Part shown: positions 38,116 to 45,806 of the stretch, in pieces
Layout of the letters: every line of letters begins with the position of its first letter
How positions within the stretch are numbered: position 1 is the stretch's first letter
Assembly (NCBI RefSeq): GCF_003415675.1
Contig: NZ_QFZK01000026.1
Coordinates: 1 to 45,806, forward strand
Source: Rhodoferax lacus
Lineage (GTDB): Bacteria > Pseudomonadota > Gammaproteobacteria > Burkholderiales > Burkholderiaceae_C
Direction: 5' to 3'
Length of the DNA: 45,806 nucleotides
Translations under genes and position numbers: made by a program
Notes under the pieces: model-generated
The model's database searches: none
Told to the model about the DNA's origin: nothing
The model's input: the letters and a program-made list of their open reading frames with translations, nothing else

Positions 38116-38808
38116 TTACAGCAGGGCGCGCTCGGCCCCGGCCAATGCATGCAGGGCCGTGGTGTCAAACAGTGCCACGCTGGCGTCTGCTGCACCCACC
38201 AGCAAGGTGATCTCGGTGCAGCCCAGGATGATGGCCTGCGCCCCTTGCGCCACCAGGCTGGCCATGATGCGGCGGTAGTGCTGGCGCGAGGCCTCATGCA
38301 ACTGGCCCAGGCATAGCTCTTCAAAAATAATGCGGTGCACGGTGTCGCGGTCTGGCTGTGAGGGCAGCAGCACCTGCAGGCCGTGTTGCTGCACCAAGCG
38401 GTCCTTGTAGAAAGCCTGCTCCATGGTGAAGCGCGTGCCCAGCAGGCCGATGCGGGTGTGCCCGGCACGTTGGATGGCTTCGGCCGTCGGGTCGGCAATA
38501 TGCAGCAGCGGGATGTCCACCGCCGCTTCAATGGCCGGGGCCACGATGTGCATGGTGTTGGTACACAGCAGAAGAAAGTCGGCACCGGCGGCTTGCAGGC
38601 TGCGGGCGGCATTGGCCAGCATCTCTCCCGCCGTGGCCCAGTCCCCGGCGCGCTGCAGTTCTTCGATGGCATGGAAGTCCACGCTCACCATCACCAGCTT
38701 GGCCGAATGCAGGCCACCCAGACGCGCCTTGATGGCCTCGTTGATCTGGCGGTAGTACAGCGCGCTGGACTCCCAGCTCATCCCGCCAATCAGGCCTATG
38801 GTTTTCAT
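38116..38808 (-). CDS. Aspartate/glutamate racemase family protein
   Basis: The protein has 230 residues. The family start IGLIGGMSWESSALYY, the first catalytic cysteine in LLCTNTMH (C82) and the second in ILGCTEI (C197) are all present, so a two-base, cofactor-free racemase mechanism is possible. It resembles YgeA/RacX-type enzymes, which have broad or unassigned amino-acid substrates. It is the last gene of the minus-strand amino-acid cluster and overlaps the DUF3291 gene by 4 bases. Confidence 0.88.
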   Translation of the reverse strand: MKTIGLIGGMSWESSALYYRQINEAIKARLGGLHSAKLVMVSVDFHAIEELQRAGDWATAGEMLANAARSLQAAGADFLLLCTNTMHIVAPAIEAAVDIPLLHIADPTAEAIQRAGHTRIGLLGTRFTMEQAFYKDRLVQQHGLQVLLPSQPDRDTVHRIIFEELCLGQLHEASRQHYRRIMASLVAQGAQAIILGCTEITLLVGAADASVALFDTTALHALAGAERALL

Positions 38809-39251
38809 GCGGGCACCGCAAAGGCCTGCTTGAAACCAAAGGCCTTGTCGGTGGGCCCCATGGCGCGCAGGGTCTGCAGTTTTTGCAGGGCCTCGTTTTC
38901 ATCCGGGCGGTGGCCCTGCGGCACCCACCACAGCACAGTGGTGGCTTCGGGCGTGCGCGCGAACCATTCCTTGCGCCGCTTCATGATGTCCACATGGGCT
39001 GATTTGTAGACGTAGTCGCTCAGTGCTTCCACGCTGCTCCACACCGACAGGTTCACCAGCGTGTCGTCACCAAAGGGGCGCAAGGCCGTGGCGTTGCCCC
39101 CGTCATCCTGCAAGCGCCAGACAAAGCCGGGGGCGGCCTCGGCCAGGGCATTGATGCGGTCCAGGTTGGCCACAAAGTCAGCCATTTGCGGGCTGTCCAG
39201 CGGAGCGTTCATCTGCGCGATATTGAGTTGGGCGAGTTCGTATGCGGCCAT
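38805..39251 (-). CDS. DUF3291 domain-containing protein
   Basis: The protein has 148 residues. Starting AAYELAQLNIAQMNAPLDSP and containing FVANLDRINALAEAAPGFVW, NLSVWSSVEALSDYVYKSAH and EWFARTPEATTVLWWVPQGH, it matches the DUF3291 pattern, a ferredoxin-like fold related to monooxygenase-type small proteins. The function is unknown. The ATG 39251 is preceded by GGAGG, which rejects a longer frame. It overlaps the racemase start by 4 bases and lies 29 bases after the dehydratase. Confidence 0.85.
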   Translation of the reverse strand: MAAYELAQLNIAQMNAPLDSPQMADFVANLDRINALAEAAPGFVWRLQDDGGNATALRPFGDDTLVNLSVWSSVEALSDYVYKSAHVDIMKRRKEWFARTPEATTVLWWVPQGHRPDENEALQKLQTLRAMGPTDKAFGFKQAFAVPA

Positions 39252-39280
39252 GGCCAGCCTCCTCTTGGATGTTGTTTTAC

Positions 39281-40201
39281 TTATGCAAACCGTGCGGTCC
39301 ACTGGCGCAGATTGTCGGCGCTGGCAGTGGCGCCGCCACACACAATAACCACGATGTCCTGAAAATCTGCAAGGGCTTCGGGCTGGCCGTAGGCCACGGC
39401 CAATGCTGCACCGCAGGCGGGCTCCACCAGCAGGCGGTGGTCGTCCAGAAAACGGGTGCAGGCGGCCACGGCTTCCTTGTCGGACACCAGCAGGCTGCGC
39501 ACCCGGCCGCTTTGGCCGAGTTCAAAAGCGCGCTCGCACACCTGGCGTGCGCCCAGCGAAGTGGCGATGCTGGTGATGGCTTCCAGCTCCACGCGTTGCC
39601 CGGTATGCATGCTCTGGTGCAGCGATGCCGCTCCCTCGGTCTCTACCGCCAGCAGTGGCACATCGCCCCAGCCGTTGCGCTCCAGTCCCTCGGCCACCCC
39701 GGCCAGCAGGCCGCCCCCGCCCACGGCCAGGAGGACGGCGCCGGGCTTGCGGCCGGTGGCGGCCACCTCGTCCACCAGGGTGGCGTGGCCACGCCACAGC
39801 AGCGGGTTGTCAAAGGGATGCAAGAACGCGTCGGTGTCGCCCAGCAGGGACTGCGCCAGGGCGTTGGCTTCCTGCCAGCTAGCACCGTGCACGATCACCT
39901 CAGCATCTTCGTGCTGCAGCAAGTCTTTGGCGCGCTCCGAGGTCGTGGCGGGCACGACCACCGTAACGGGCACGCCCAGCAACCGCCCGGCATAGGCCAC
40001 GGCCAGACCCGCATTGCCGCCTGAGGAGGAGACAAAGCGTTTGGCGCCAAGCTGCGCATAGTGCTCGCAGGCCAGGCCGATGCCGCGGATCTTGAAGGAG
40101 CCGGGCGGTTGCAGGGCTTCGAGCTTGAGCCAGACCGGGCGGCCCGCGGTGCGGGACAGCGGGGCAGACACGATGAGTGGGGTGGGAATATGCAGGGGCA
40201 T
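39281..40201 (-). CDS. PLP-dependent serine/threonine dehydratase-like protein
   Basis: The protein has 306 residues of fold type II. The PLP lysine is in GSFKIRG (Lys37), the phosphate/substrate loop is SSSGGNAGL (58-66), and the glycine-rich AVGGGGLLAGV follows. VIVCGGATAS lies at the end. This matches short L-serine/L-threonine dehydratases lacking a C-terminal regulatory domain. Serine, threonine or a related amino acid is the likely substrate. The ATG 40201 is 5 bases after the PhzF gene, which indicates coupling. Confidence 0.88.
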   Translation of the reverse strand: MPLHIPTPLIVSAPLSRTAGRPVWLKLEALQPPGSFKIRGIGLACEHYAQLGAKRFVSSSGGNAGLAVAYAGRLLGVPVTVVVPATTSERAKDLLQHEDAEVIVHGASWQEANALAQSLLGDTDAFLHPFDNPLLWRGHATLVDEVAATGRKPGAVLLAVGGGGLLAGVAEGLERNGWGDVPLLAVETEGAASLHQSMHTGQRVELEAITSIATSLGARQVCERAFELGQSGRVRSLLVSDKEAVAACTRFLDDHRLLVEPACGAALAVAYGQPEALADFQDIVVIVCGGATASADNLRQWTARFA

Positions 40202-40206
40202 GGTGT

Positions 40207-41163
40207 TTAAAGCGAGGCCACGCCGGCAATGCAGGTGACCGAGTCGCCGCCCACCCAGACCTGGCCACTGGCGTCCTGCTCGATATAGACGCGGCCAGCG
40301 CGGCCTATGCACGTGCCTTGGGCGGCCACGTAACGCGTGGGCGCATGGCCCTCGGCGATCAGCCATTGCGCCAGGCTGGCATTGAAGCTGCCGGTGATCG
40401 GGTCTTCGGCCACTGCCAGGTCGCTGACGAACATGCGTACCTCTACGCTCGGTTCGTCCTCCGCCTCGCTGTGTTCTGCCATGGTGTTGCCGCCAAAAGC
40501 CCGCGCCTCGCGGTTGGAGCGCCGTATCAGGCCAGTCTGCGGCCCGGCAGCTGCCACCGCCGCCACGCCCACGCCACTGCATCCGGATTGGGCCAGCACA
40601 GCCTTGAGTGCAGAAAAATCCGGGGCGAGTTCCAGCACGCTGTCGGCGCTGTCGAGCAGCAGGCCAAAGTGCGAGGGACCGTTCACCAGGCGCTGGCTGG
40701 CAAGTACCTGATGCGGCTGCAGGCCCAGTGCGACGAGCAGAGAAGGCTGCAAGTCGCTGGCAATGTCCTGGCGCTGCAGGGCGGGCGCGGCAAAGGCCAG
40801 GCGCGTGCCCGCGCGGCGTATGCGCACCAGGCCCACCTTGCATTGCTGCACGATGCAGTCCGCATCGCGCGGCACGCCGCCGCGCTCCAGCCAGGCGTGG
40901 CAGCTGCCCAGCGTGGGGTGGCCGGCGAAGGGCATCTCGTAGGCAGTGGTGAAGATGCGCACCTGGTAGTCGGCACCTTCCGCTGCCGCCTCGGGCGTGG
41001 GCGGCAGGATGAAGGTGGTCTCGGCCAGGTTGGTCCACATGGCAAAGCGCTGCATGTCGGCATCGGACACCTCAGCTGCGTCCAGCACCACGGCCAGGGC
41101 GTTGCCGTAGTAGGGCTGGGCCGTGAACACGTCCACCTGCAAAAAAGGGTGTAGGCGGGGCAT
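40207..41163 (-). CDS. PhzF family isomerase/epimerase-like protein
   Basis: The protein has 318 residues. It has the PhzF N-terminus QVDVFTAQPYYGNALAVV, catalytic Glu48 in NLAETTFI, RIFTTAYEMPFAGHPTLG and the second-half motif DPITGSFNASLAQWL. PhzF enzymes isomerise trans-2,3-dihydro-3-hydroxyanthranilate in phenazine synthesis. Relatives act in other pathways, and no other phenazine genes are here. The position between an aminotransferase and a PLP dehydratase suggests a step in amino-acid processing. The gap to the next gene is 5 bases. Confidence 0.88.
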   Translation of the reverse strand: MPRLHPFLQVDVFTAQPYYGNALAVVLDAAEVSDADMQRFAMWTNLAETTFILPPTPEAAAEGADYQVRIFTTAYEMPFAGHPTLGSCHAWLERGGVPRDADCIVQQCKVGLVRIRRAGTRLAFAAPALQRQDIASDLQPSLLVALGLQPHQVLASQRLVNGPSHFGLLLDSADSVLELAPDFSALKAVLAQSGCSGVGVAAVAAAGPQTGLIRRSNREARAFGGNTMAEHSEAEDEPSVEVRMFVSDLAVAEDPITGSFNASLAQWLIAEGHAPTRYVAAQGTCIGRAGRVYIEQDASGQVWVGGDSVTCIAGVASL

Positions 41164-41178
41164 GGGTGGCAGCCTTTC

Positions 41179-42420
41179 CTACAGCGCCTGCTGTTCCCGG
41201 ATGGCCGCAGCCAGCGCTGCCACACCGCGGTGAATCTCTTCCACGCTGGGGGTCACAAACGACAGGCGCATGCTGCGCGCGTCCGGCTCACCCGCATAGA
41301 AGGGCGCGCCGGGCACAAAGGCCACACCCTTGTCCACGGCATGGGGCAGCAGGTCCACCGCATTCATGCCCACAGGCAGGCGCGCCCACAGGAACATGCC
41401 GCCTGCGGGTGCGTTCCAGGTGAGCGATTGCTCGGGCTGCGTGGCGGAGTCGGGGAAGTGCTGGGCCAAGGCCTGCAGCATCGCATCGCGCTGGCTTTTG
41501 TAGAGGGCGCGGATGGTGGGCACGTGGCGGCTCAAAAAGCCGTCCTGCATCACCTCATGGATCATGCGCTGGTTGAAGCCCGGGCTGTGCAGGTCGGCGG
41601 CCTGCTTGGCCTGCAGCAGCTTGGGGTACACAGCCGTGGGCGCCACGATAAAGCCCATGCGCAGGCCCGGTGCCAGCACCTTGGAAAACGAGCCCAGGTA
41701 AATGCCGCCAGCCGGATTGCGCGCTGTGAGCGAGGGCGGGGGCGGCGTGTCAAACCACAAGTCGCCATAGGGGTTGTCTTCCATCAGCGGCAGGCCCAGT
41801 TCGGCAGCGGTCTGGCTGAGTGCGGCGCGGCTGGCTTCGGTCATGGTGCGGCCGGTGGGGTTCTGGAAGTTGGGCAGCACGTAGAGAAAGCGCGCTGCCT
41901 GTCCGTTGTAGTGGGCTTTGGCACGCAGATCGGCCAGGTCCAGCCCCTCTGCATCGCTGGCCACGCTGATCACCTCGGGCTCCATGGGCGTGAAGGCCAT
42001 CACCGCGCCCAGGTAGGTGGGCGACTCCACCAGCGCGCGGCTGCCTTTGTCCAGCAGCACCTTGGCCACCAGGTCCAGGCCTTGTTGTGAGCCGGTGGTG
42101 ATCAGCACATTGGCCGGGCTCACATCCCAAGCCTGGCCTTGGGCTGCGGCCTGCTCGCTCAGCATGGCGGCCACGGTTTCGCGCAAGGGCGCATAGCCTT
42201 CGCTGGCGGCGTATTGCAGAGCACCTGCGGGATCGTCGCGCAGCACCTTGGCGCAGGCGGCTTCAAACTCGGCCACCGGAAAGGTCTTGGAAGAGGGCAG
42301 GCCACCGGCAAAGCTGATGATGCCGGGGCGCTCGGTGACTTTGAGGATCTCGCGGATTACCGAGGGGTTCATCCGGGCGGCGCGCTCGGACAAGGTCCAG
42401 GGGAAAGTGGGTTTGCTCAT
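41179..42420 (-). CDS. PLP-dependent aminotransferase (class I/II, 2-aminoadipate type)
   Basis: The protein has 413 residues of fold type I. It shows FAGGLPSSKTFP, VLITTGSQQGLDLVAKVL, LYVLPNFQNPTG (187-190), and the PLP lysine Lys247 in GSFSKVLAPGLRMG. The sequence is close in style to LysN/2-aminoadipate and other MocR-related aminotransferases; the amino donor is not evident. The gene lies 67 bases after LysE, so a separate promoter is possible, and 15 bases before PhzF. Confidence 0.88.
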   Translation of the reverse strand: MSKPTFPWTLSERAARMNPSVIREILKVTERPGIISFAGGLPSSKTFPVAEFEAACAKVLRDDPAGALQYAASEGYAPLRETVAAMLSEQAAAQGQAWDVSPANVLITTGSQQGLDLVAKVLLDKGSRALVESPTYLGAVMAFTPMEPEVISVASDAEGLDLADLRAKAHYNGQAARFLYVLPNFQNPTGRTMTEASRAALSQTAAELGLPLMEDNPYGDLWFDTPPPPSLTARNPAGGIYLGSFSKVLAPGLRMGFIVAPTAVYPKLLQAKQAADLHSPGFNQRMIHEVMQDGFLSRHVPTIRALYKSQRDAMLQALAQHFPDSATQPEQSLTWNAPAGGMFLWARLPVGMNAVDLLPHAVDKGVAFVPGAPFYAGEPDARSMRLSFVTPSVEEIHRGVAALAAAIREQQAL

Positions 42421-42487
42421 GTTCTTGTCTTGGGTGTTTGTTGTTGGCGTTGTCGGTACGGGGCTGCTGTTTATTGTCGCGGTATCG

Positions 42488-43087
42488 TCAGTGCATGAAC
42501 ATGGGAACCAGCGAGGCTACCAGCGCCAGGGCCATGGTGTTGTTGAAGATGCGCAGCTTCAAAGGGTCCTGCAGAAAACGGCGCATGCTGCTGCCAAACG
42601 CGGCCCAGCTGCCCACGCAGGGCAGGCCCAAGCCCAGAAACAGGCCACCCAGCATCAGCACCTGCGCCAGGCTGGCGTCCACCGGCAAGTAGGCGGTCAT
42701 GGCCGTCATGCACATCACCCAGGCCTTTGGGTTAACCCACTGGAAGGCGGCTGCACCCCAAAAGCCCAGCGGCTGTGCGTTGCTGGCCACATCACCGGGC
42801 ACCGTGCGCGAGGTGGCCAGCTTCCAGGCCAGCCACAGCATGTAGGCGCCGCCCACGTAGCGCAGGCACTCCAGCACCACCGGGTACTGGCCCAGCAGGC
42901 CATGCAGGCCCAGACCCACCAGCACCTGCATCAGGCTGAAGCCGATGCTGATGCCCAGCAGATGCGGCAGGGTGCGGCGCAGGCCGAAGTTCACACCGGA
43001 GGTCAGCACCATGGTGTTGTTGGGGCCGGGCGTGATCAGGCTGACCAGGGCAAAGAGGCTGGCGGCAAGCCACACTTCCTGGCTCAT
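42488..43087 (-). CDS. LysE/RhtB family amino-acid exporter
   Basis: The protein has 199 residues and about six membrane helices. The family signature SLITPGPNNTMVLTSGVNFG lies at the N-terminus, and GISIGFSLMQVLVGLG and FQWVNPKAWVM follow. LysE/RhtB proteins export lysine, arginine, homoserine, threonine or related compounds. The ATG 43087 overlaps the EamA stop by 4 bases; a longer frame upstream is antiparallel shadow and rejected. Confidence 0.9.
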   Translation of the reverse strand: MSQEVWLAASLFALVSLITPGPNNTMVLTSGVNFGLRRTLPHLLGISIGFSLMQVLVGLGLHGLLGQYPVVLECLRYVGGAYMLWLAWKLATSRTVPGDVASNAQPLGFWGAAAFQWVNPKAWVMCMTAMTAYLPVDASLAQVLMLGGLFLGLGLPCVGSWAAFGSSMRRFLQDPLKLRIFNNTMALALVASLVPMFMH

Positions 43088-44019
43088 GGCGTGGCCTTTG
43101 CGGCAGGGGCCGGGTGCAGAACGGGTGCCGGGCTGGAAGCCAGCCGCTTGCCGAAAAACACCACCGCCACCACGCCCAGGGCAAAGCCCAGGGTGATGGG
43201 CTCCAGTACCTCGCCCAGCAGCGGCACGGCGGCCAGGATGCTGAAAAAAGGCTGCAGCAACTGCACCTGGCTCACGCGCAAAGCGCCCCCCATGGCCAAA
43301 CCCCGGTACCAGGCAAAAAAGCCCGCCCACATGCTGAACACGCCCACATACACCAGGGCCAACCAGGCGCTGCTGTGGATGGGGATTGAGGGCCAGTTCA
43401 AGAGCGCACCCGGTACGCTGAAGGGAAGGGCCATCACACAGACCCAGCAAATCACCCGCTCGGCACCCAGCTGCGGCGTGACCTGCGCGCCAAACACATA
43501 GCCCATGGCGGCAGACAGAATGGCGCCCAGCAGCAGCAAGTCGGCCCACTCCAGCGCGAAGCCGCCCGCGTGTTGCGAGGCGCGCAGCAGCGAAAAAGCC
43601 ACCACCATGGCCGCACCCAGCCCGGCGCAGACCCAAAAGCCCAGGCGCGCCCGCTGGTGCAGCACCCAGGCCGCCAGGGCTGCGGTGGCCAATGGCAGGA
43701 GGGCCGTGAACACTGCGGCATGGCCGGAAGAGACATGGCGCAGCGCGAGCCCCAGGCACAGCGGAAAGCCCACGGCATTACCCAGCATGGCCAGCAGCAA
43801 GGGCTTGCGCTGGGCCGCAGTGGGACGGGGCGAGCGTGTCATGCCCAGGAAAAGCAGCGACAGGCCGCCAGCCAGTGCCGCGCGGGCAAAAGTGATGAAC
43901 CAGGCCGAGAGCTGCGGGTCTTCGGTGGGGCCGGTGGCAAGGCGCGTCATGGGCAGGGTGACGGCAAAGATGGCCACACCCAGAACACCCAGCCACATGC
44001 CTTTGGTTTCTTTTTTCAT
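43084..44019 (-). CDS. EamA/DMT family transporter
   Basis: The protein has 311 residues with about ten membrane helices in two repeated EamA halves. The first begins GMWLGVLGVAIFAVTLPMTR and includes VSSGHAAVFTALLPLATAAL. The second contains ILSAAMGYVFGAQ, GAERVICWVCVMALPF and LLQPFFSILAAVPLLGEVL. It is a likely metabolite/amino-acid exporter of the drug/metabolite superfamily. The ATG 44019 is chosen by fit to the first helix. It is the first gene of the cluster, divergent from a MocR gene, a common pairing. Confidence 0.88.
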   Translation of the reverse strand: MKKETKGMWLGVLGVAIFAVTLPMTRLATGPTEDPQLSAWFITFARAALAGGLSLLFLGMTRSPRPTAAQRKPLLLAMLGNAVGFPLCLGLALRHVSSGHAAVFTALLPLATAALAAWVLHQRARLGFWVCAGLGAAMVVAFSLLRASQHAGGFALEWADLLLLGAILSAAMGYVFGAQVTPQLGAERVICWVCVMALPFSVPGALLNWPSIPIHSSAWLALVYVGVFSMWAGFFAWYRGLAMGGALRVSQVQLLQPFFSILAAVPLLGEVLEPITLGFALGVVAVVFFGKRLASSPAPVLHPAPAAKATP

Positions 44020-44060
44020 GGAGCGGCCGGTGTGGGCGTGGGGTGGGAATGCATGCGGTC

Positions 44061-44098
44061 GACTGTACGGGTAAAAACAACACAGTTGCAGTACAGTC
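44061..44098. promoter_or_regulatory. Candidate MocR operator between EamA and MocR genes
   Basis: A perfect 8-bp inverted repeat GACTGTAC (44061-44068) / GTACAGTC (44091-44098), with a 22-base spacer, lies between the divergent starts. A further ACTGTAT is at 44116-44122. Repeated half-sites two or so helical turns apart suit GntR/MocR dimers. No clear -35/-10 pair was identified in this 144-base gap. Confidence 0.6.
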
Positions 44099-44163
44099 AG
44101 GCTGAACATTTTCAAAACTGTATTGCCGATGGAACTGACACAAGCCCAACAGGAGGTCCCGTG

Positions 44164-45645
44164 GTGGCCAAGGTGATGAAAAGCAGCGCCCAGTCGCTCA
44201 CCGAGCAGTTGGCAGCGCGCTTTGCCCAGCGCATACGCGACCGGCTGCTGGCGCCGGGTGCGCGCCTGCCCTCGGTGCGCCAGTGCGCGCAACAGCAGGG
44301 CGTGAGCCCCTCCACCGTGGTGGGCGCCTATGACCAACTGCTGGCGCAGGGCCTGGTGGAGGCACGGCGCAACCGCGGCTTTTTTGTGCGTGACAGCGTG
44401 CAGACGCCGGGCGAATACGCGCTGATGCAAAGCCAGACGCGGGCCCGGTTGGACGGGCAGGCGGACGGGCCAGAACAAGGGACTGGGCCGGGCGCATCAG
44501 CCCAGGGCGCTGTGAGCCCGCCGCGCGCGCCGCTCAACGCAACGGCGCTGATACGCGGCATGTTCCATGGCATCAGCGACAAGCCCCAGCCCGGCATGGG
44601 CGTGCTGCCGCAGGAGTGGCTGCAAACCACGTTTCTCGCCAGTGCCGTGCGGCGCTTTTGCAGCGCCAAGGAACTCAACGCCTTCTCACTGCAATACGGC
44701 GAGCCCGCGGGTGACGCCGGTCTGCGTCGGGCCCTGTCGCAAAGGCTCAAAAGCCTGGCGGTGCAGGCCGGGCCTGAACAGATCATCACCACCCTGGGCG
44801 CCACCCATGCGCTGGACATTGTCAGCCGCACTCTGCTGCGCGCCGGGGACTATGTGATGGTGGAGGAGCCCGGCTGGGCCGTGGAGTTTGCGCGCCTGGA
44901 CGCTTTGGGCATGCGCATCCTGCCGGTGCCGCGGCGCTCCGACGGGCCGGACCTGGAGGTGATGGAGCGCTACGCCCAGGCGCACGCGCCCAAGCTGTTT
45001 GTGAGCGTGAGCGTGCTGCACAACCCCACTGGCTTTTGCCTCACGCCGGCCAGCGCGCACCGCATATTGCAACTGGCCAACCAGTACAACTTCCATGTGG
45101 TGGAGGACGACACCTACAGCCACTTTGCCTCGGACCATGCCACCCGGCTGTGCGCGCTGGACGGCCTGCAGCGCACCATCTACGTGGGCGGCTTTGCCAA
45201 GATCCTGGCGCCCAACTGGCGCGTGGGTTATATGGCCGCGCCCCCCAACCTGGTGGAGCGGCTGCTGGACACCAAGCTGCTGTCCACGTTGACCACACCC
45301 GCGCTCCTGGAAAAAGCCCTGGCCTGGTGTGTGGAGCAGGGCCAGATACGCCGCCACGCCGAGCGCATACGCCAGCGCCTGAACGGCGCGCGCAGCCGCA
45401 GCGTGGCTCTGGCGCAGGCGCACGGTTTTACTTTCGCGGCCGAGCCGGTGGGCCTGTTTGGCTGGGTGGAGACCGGGGTGGATACGGACGCGCTATCGCA
45501 GCGCATGCTCGATGAGGGCTATCTGCTGGCGCCCGGTGCGCTGTTCCACGCACGGCGCACGCCCAGCAGCCTGATGCGCATCAACTTCGCCACCACGCAA
45601 GAGCCGCTGTTCTGGAGCACGCTGCAGCGGCTCTGCGCCGAGTAA
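44164..45645 (+). CDS. MocR-type transcriptional regulator (GntR HTH + aminotransferase fold)
   Basis: The protein has 493 residues from GTG 44164, six bases after a strong AGGAGGT (44151-44157); ATG 44176 is the alternative. The GntR winged helix (SLTEQLAARFAQRI, RLPSVRQCAQQQGVSPST, RNRGFFVRDS) leads via an Ala/Gly/Pro linker to a fold-I aminotransferase domain. That domain has ITTLGATHALDIVSRTLL, VLHNPTGFCLTP and the PLP lysine Lys346 in GGFAKILAPNWRVGY. MocR regulators sense PLP or amino acids and often control divergent transporters or PLP enzymes. This fits the EamA-LysE-aminotransferase cluster next door. Confidence 0.9.
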   Translation: MAKVMKSSAQSLTEQLAARFAQRIRDRLLAPGARLPSVRQCAQQQGVSPSTVVGAYDQLLAQGLVEARRNRGFFVRDSVQTPGEYALMQSQTRARLDGQADGPEQGTGPGASAQGAVSPPRAPLNATALIRGMFHGISDKPQPGMGVLPQEWLQTTFLASAVRRFCSAKELNAFSLQYGEPAGDAGLRRALSQRLKSLAVQAGPEQIITTLGATHALDIVSRTLLRAGDYVMVEEPGWAVEFARLDALGMRILPVPRRSDGPDLEVMERYAQAHAPKLFVSVSVLHNPTGFCLTPASAHRILQLANQYNFHVVEDDTYSHFASDHATRLCALDGLQRTIYVGGFAKILAPNWRVGYMAAPPNLVERLLDTKLLSTLTTPALLEKALAWCVEQGQIRRHAERIRQRLNGARSRSVALAQAHGFTFAAEPVGLFGWVETGVDTDALSQRMLDEGYLLAPGALFHARRTPSSLMRINFATTQEPLFWSTLQRLCAE

Positions 45646-45780
45646 TAGGTGCTTGGCAAGCATGGACGCCACGTCCCGCCGCCGGGCCAATGGAATGGAC
45701 GCCCCCCTCGCATTAGCGGCATCAAAGTGCCAAAGTGAGGGGTGTGTTTTCAACCCTCTGAAGCGAAAGGAGCGTCCACC
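45646..45780 (+). other. Region upstream of IS110-type transposase (possible element left end)
   Basis: These 135 bases have no gene. Features are TGGACGCC written twice (near 45663 and 45696), an inverted repeat CCCCTC / GAGGGG (45703-45745) and the ribosome binding site AAGGAG (45769-45774). In IS110 elements the guide (bridge) RNA is encoded in the non-coding end next to the transposase, upstream of it in the IS110 subgroup. The element boundary is not determined. Confidence 0.35.
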
Positions 45781-45806
45781 ATGGAGATTACGACAATTGG
45801 TATTGA
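45781..45806 (+). CDS. IS110-type transposase, first codons only (window edge)
   Basis: The last 26 bases read ATG-GAG-ATT and give MEITTIGI before the window ends. This is the usual opening of IS110-family DEDD transposases, which continue DLAKNVFQ. A Shine-Dalgarno AAGGAG lies 6 bases upstream (45769-45774). With eight residues only, the family call is a pattern recognition, not a proof. Confidence 0.5.

Noticed and set aside
40202..41038. Long N-terminal extension of the PLP dehydratase
   Set aside because: It overlaps the PhzF gene in another frame. The family start is at 40201, five bases after PhzF.
43088..43759. Long N-terminal extension of the LysE protein
   Set aside because: It runs through the EamA gene in a second frame and lacks membrane-protein sense. 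The ATG at 43087 overlaps the EamA stop.

Overview
The window is a chromosome segment of a betaproteobacterium, most likely a member of the Comamonadaceae (Rhodoferax/Acidovorax-like). This rests on high GC, the order tuf-trnW-secE-nusG-rplKAJL-rpoBC, and the rsmB-DUF4390-NtrYX cluster. It is an inference from gene content and protein sequence; no database search was run.

Layout. (1) 1-12673 is the ribosomal-protein/RNA-polymerase cluster: the end of tuf, tRNA-Trp, secE, nusG, rplK, rplA, rplJ, rplL, rpoB, rpoC, then a strong terminator. RNA hairpins lie before rplK, before rplJ (an L10-leader-like fold) and between rplL and rpoB. (2) 12706-18172 holds a LemA-like protein, rsmB, a DUF4390 protein and an NtrY/NtrX-like two-component pair whose regulator lacks the AAA+ domain. 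(3) 18194-19944 holds tRNA-Phe, tRNA-Gly(GCC) and a 1.46-kb AT-richer insert carrying two small lipoprotein genes. The insert is bounded by perfect 99-bp direct repeats of the tRNA-Gly 3' end plus its terminator. (4) 20012-29402 holds an unrecognised protein, then rep, priA, hemE, dsbD and a DUF167 gene, mostly on the minus strand. The priA-hemE gap carries two DnaA boxes and repeated TTACAAA half-sites. (5) 29403-34343 holds a B12-binding radical SAM protein coupled to a creatininase-family protein, a histidine phosphatase, a cold-shock/DUF1294 membrane protein and an Xre-RES toxin-antitoxin pair with a readable promoter/operator. (6) 34371-37362 (minus) holds homoserine dehydrogenase translationally coupled to a MATE exporter. 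Upstream is a leader peptide ending ITTITSTVT and RNA segments that form mutually exclusive hairpins: a threonine-type attenuator. (7) 37440-45645 holds a methyltransferase and then a seven-gene minus-strand cluster: EamA exporter, LysE exporter, aminotransferase, PhzF-like isomerase, PLP-dependent dehydratase, DUF3291 protein and Asp/Glu racemase. It is divergent from a MocR-type regulator across an inverted repeat. (8) The last 26 bases begin an IS110-type transposase, so an insertion sequence starts at the right edge.

The most unusual items are the Thr/Ile leader-peptide attenuator controlling hom plus a MATE exporter, the integrase-less tRNA-Gly mini-island, the 17-bp divergent promoter with a symmetric -10 that would give two leaderless mRNAs, and the MocR-linked amino-acid conversion/export cluster.
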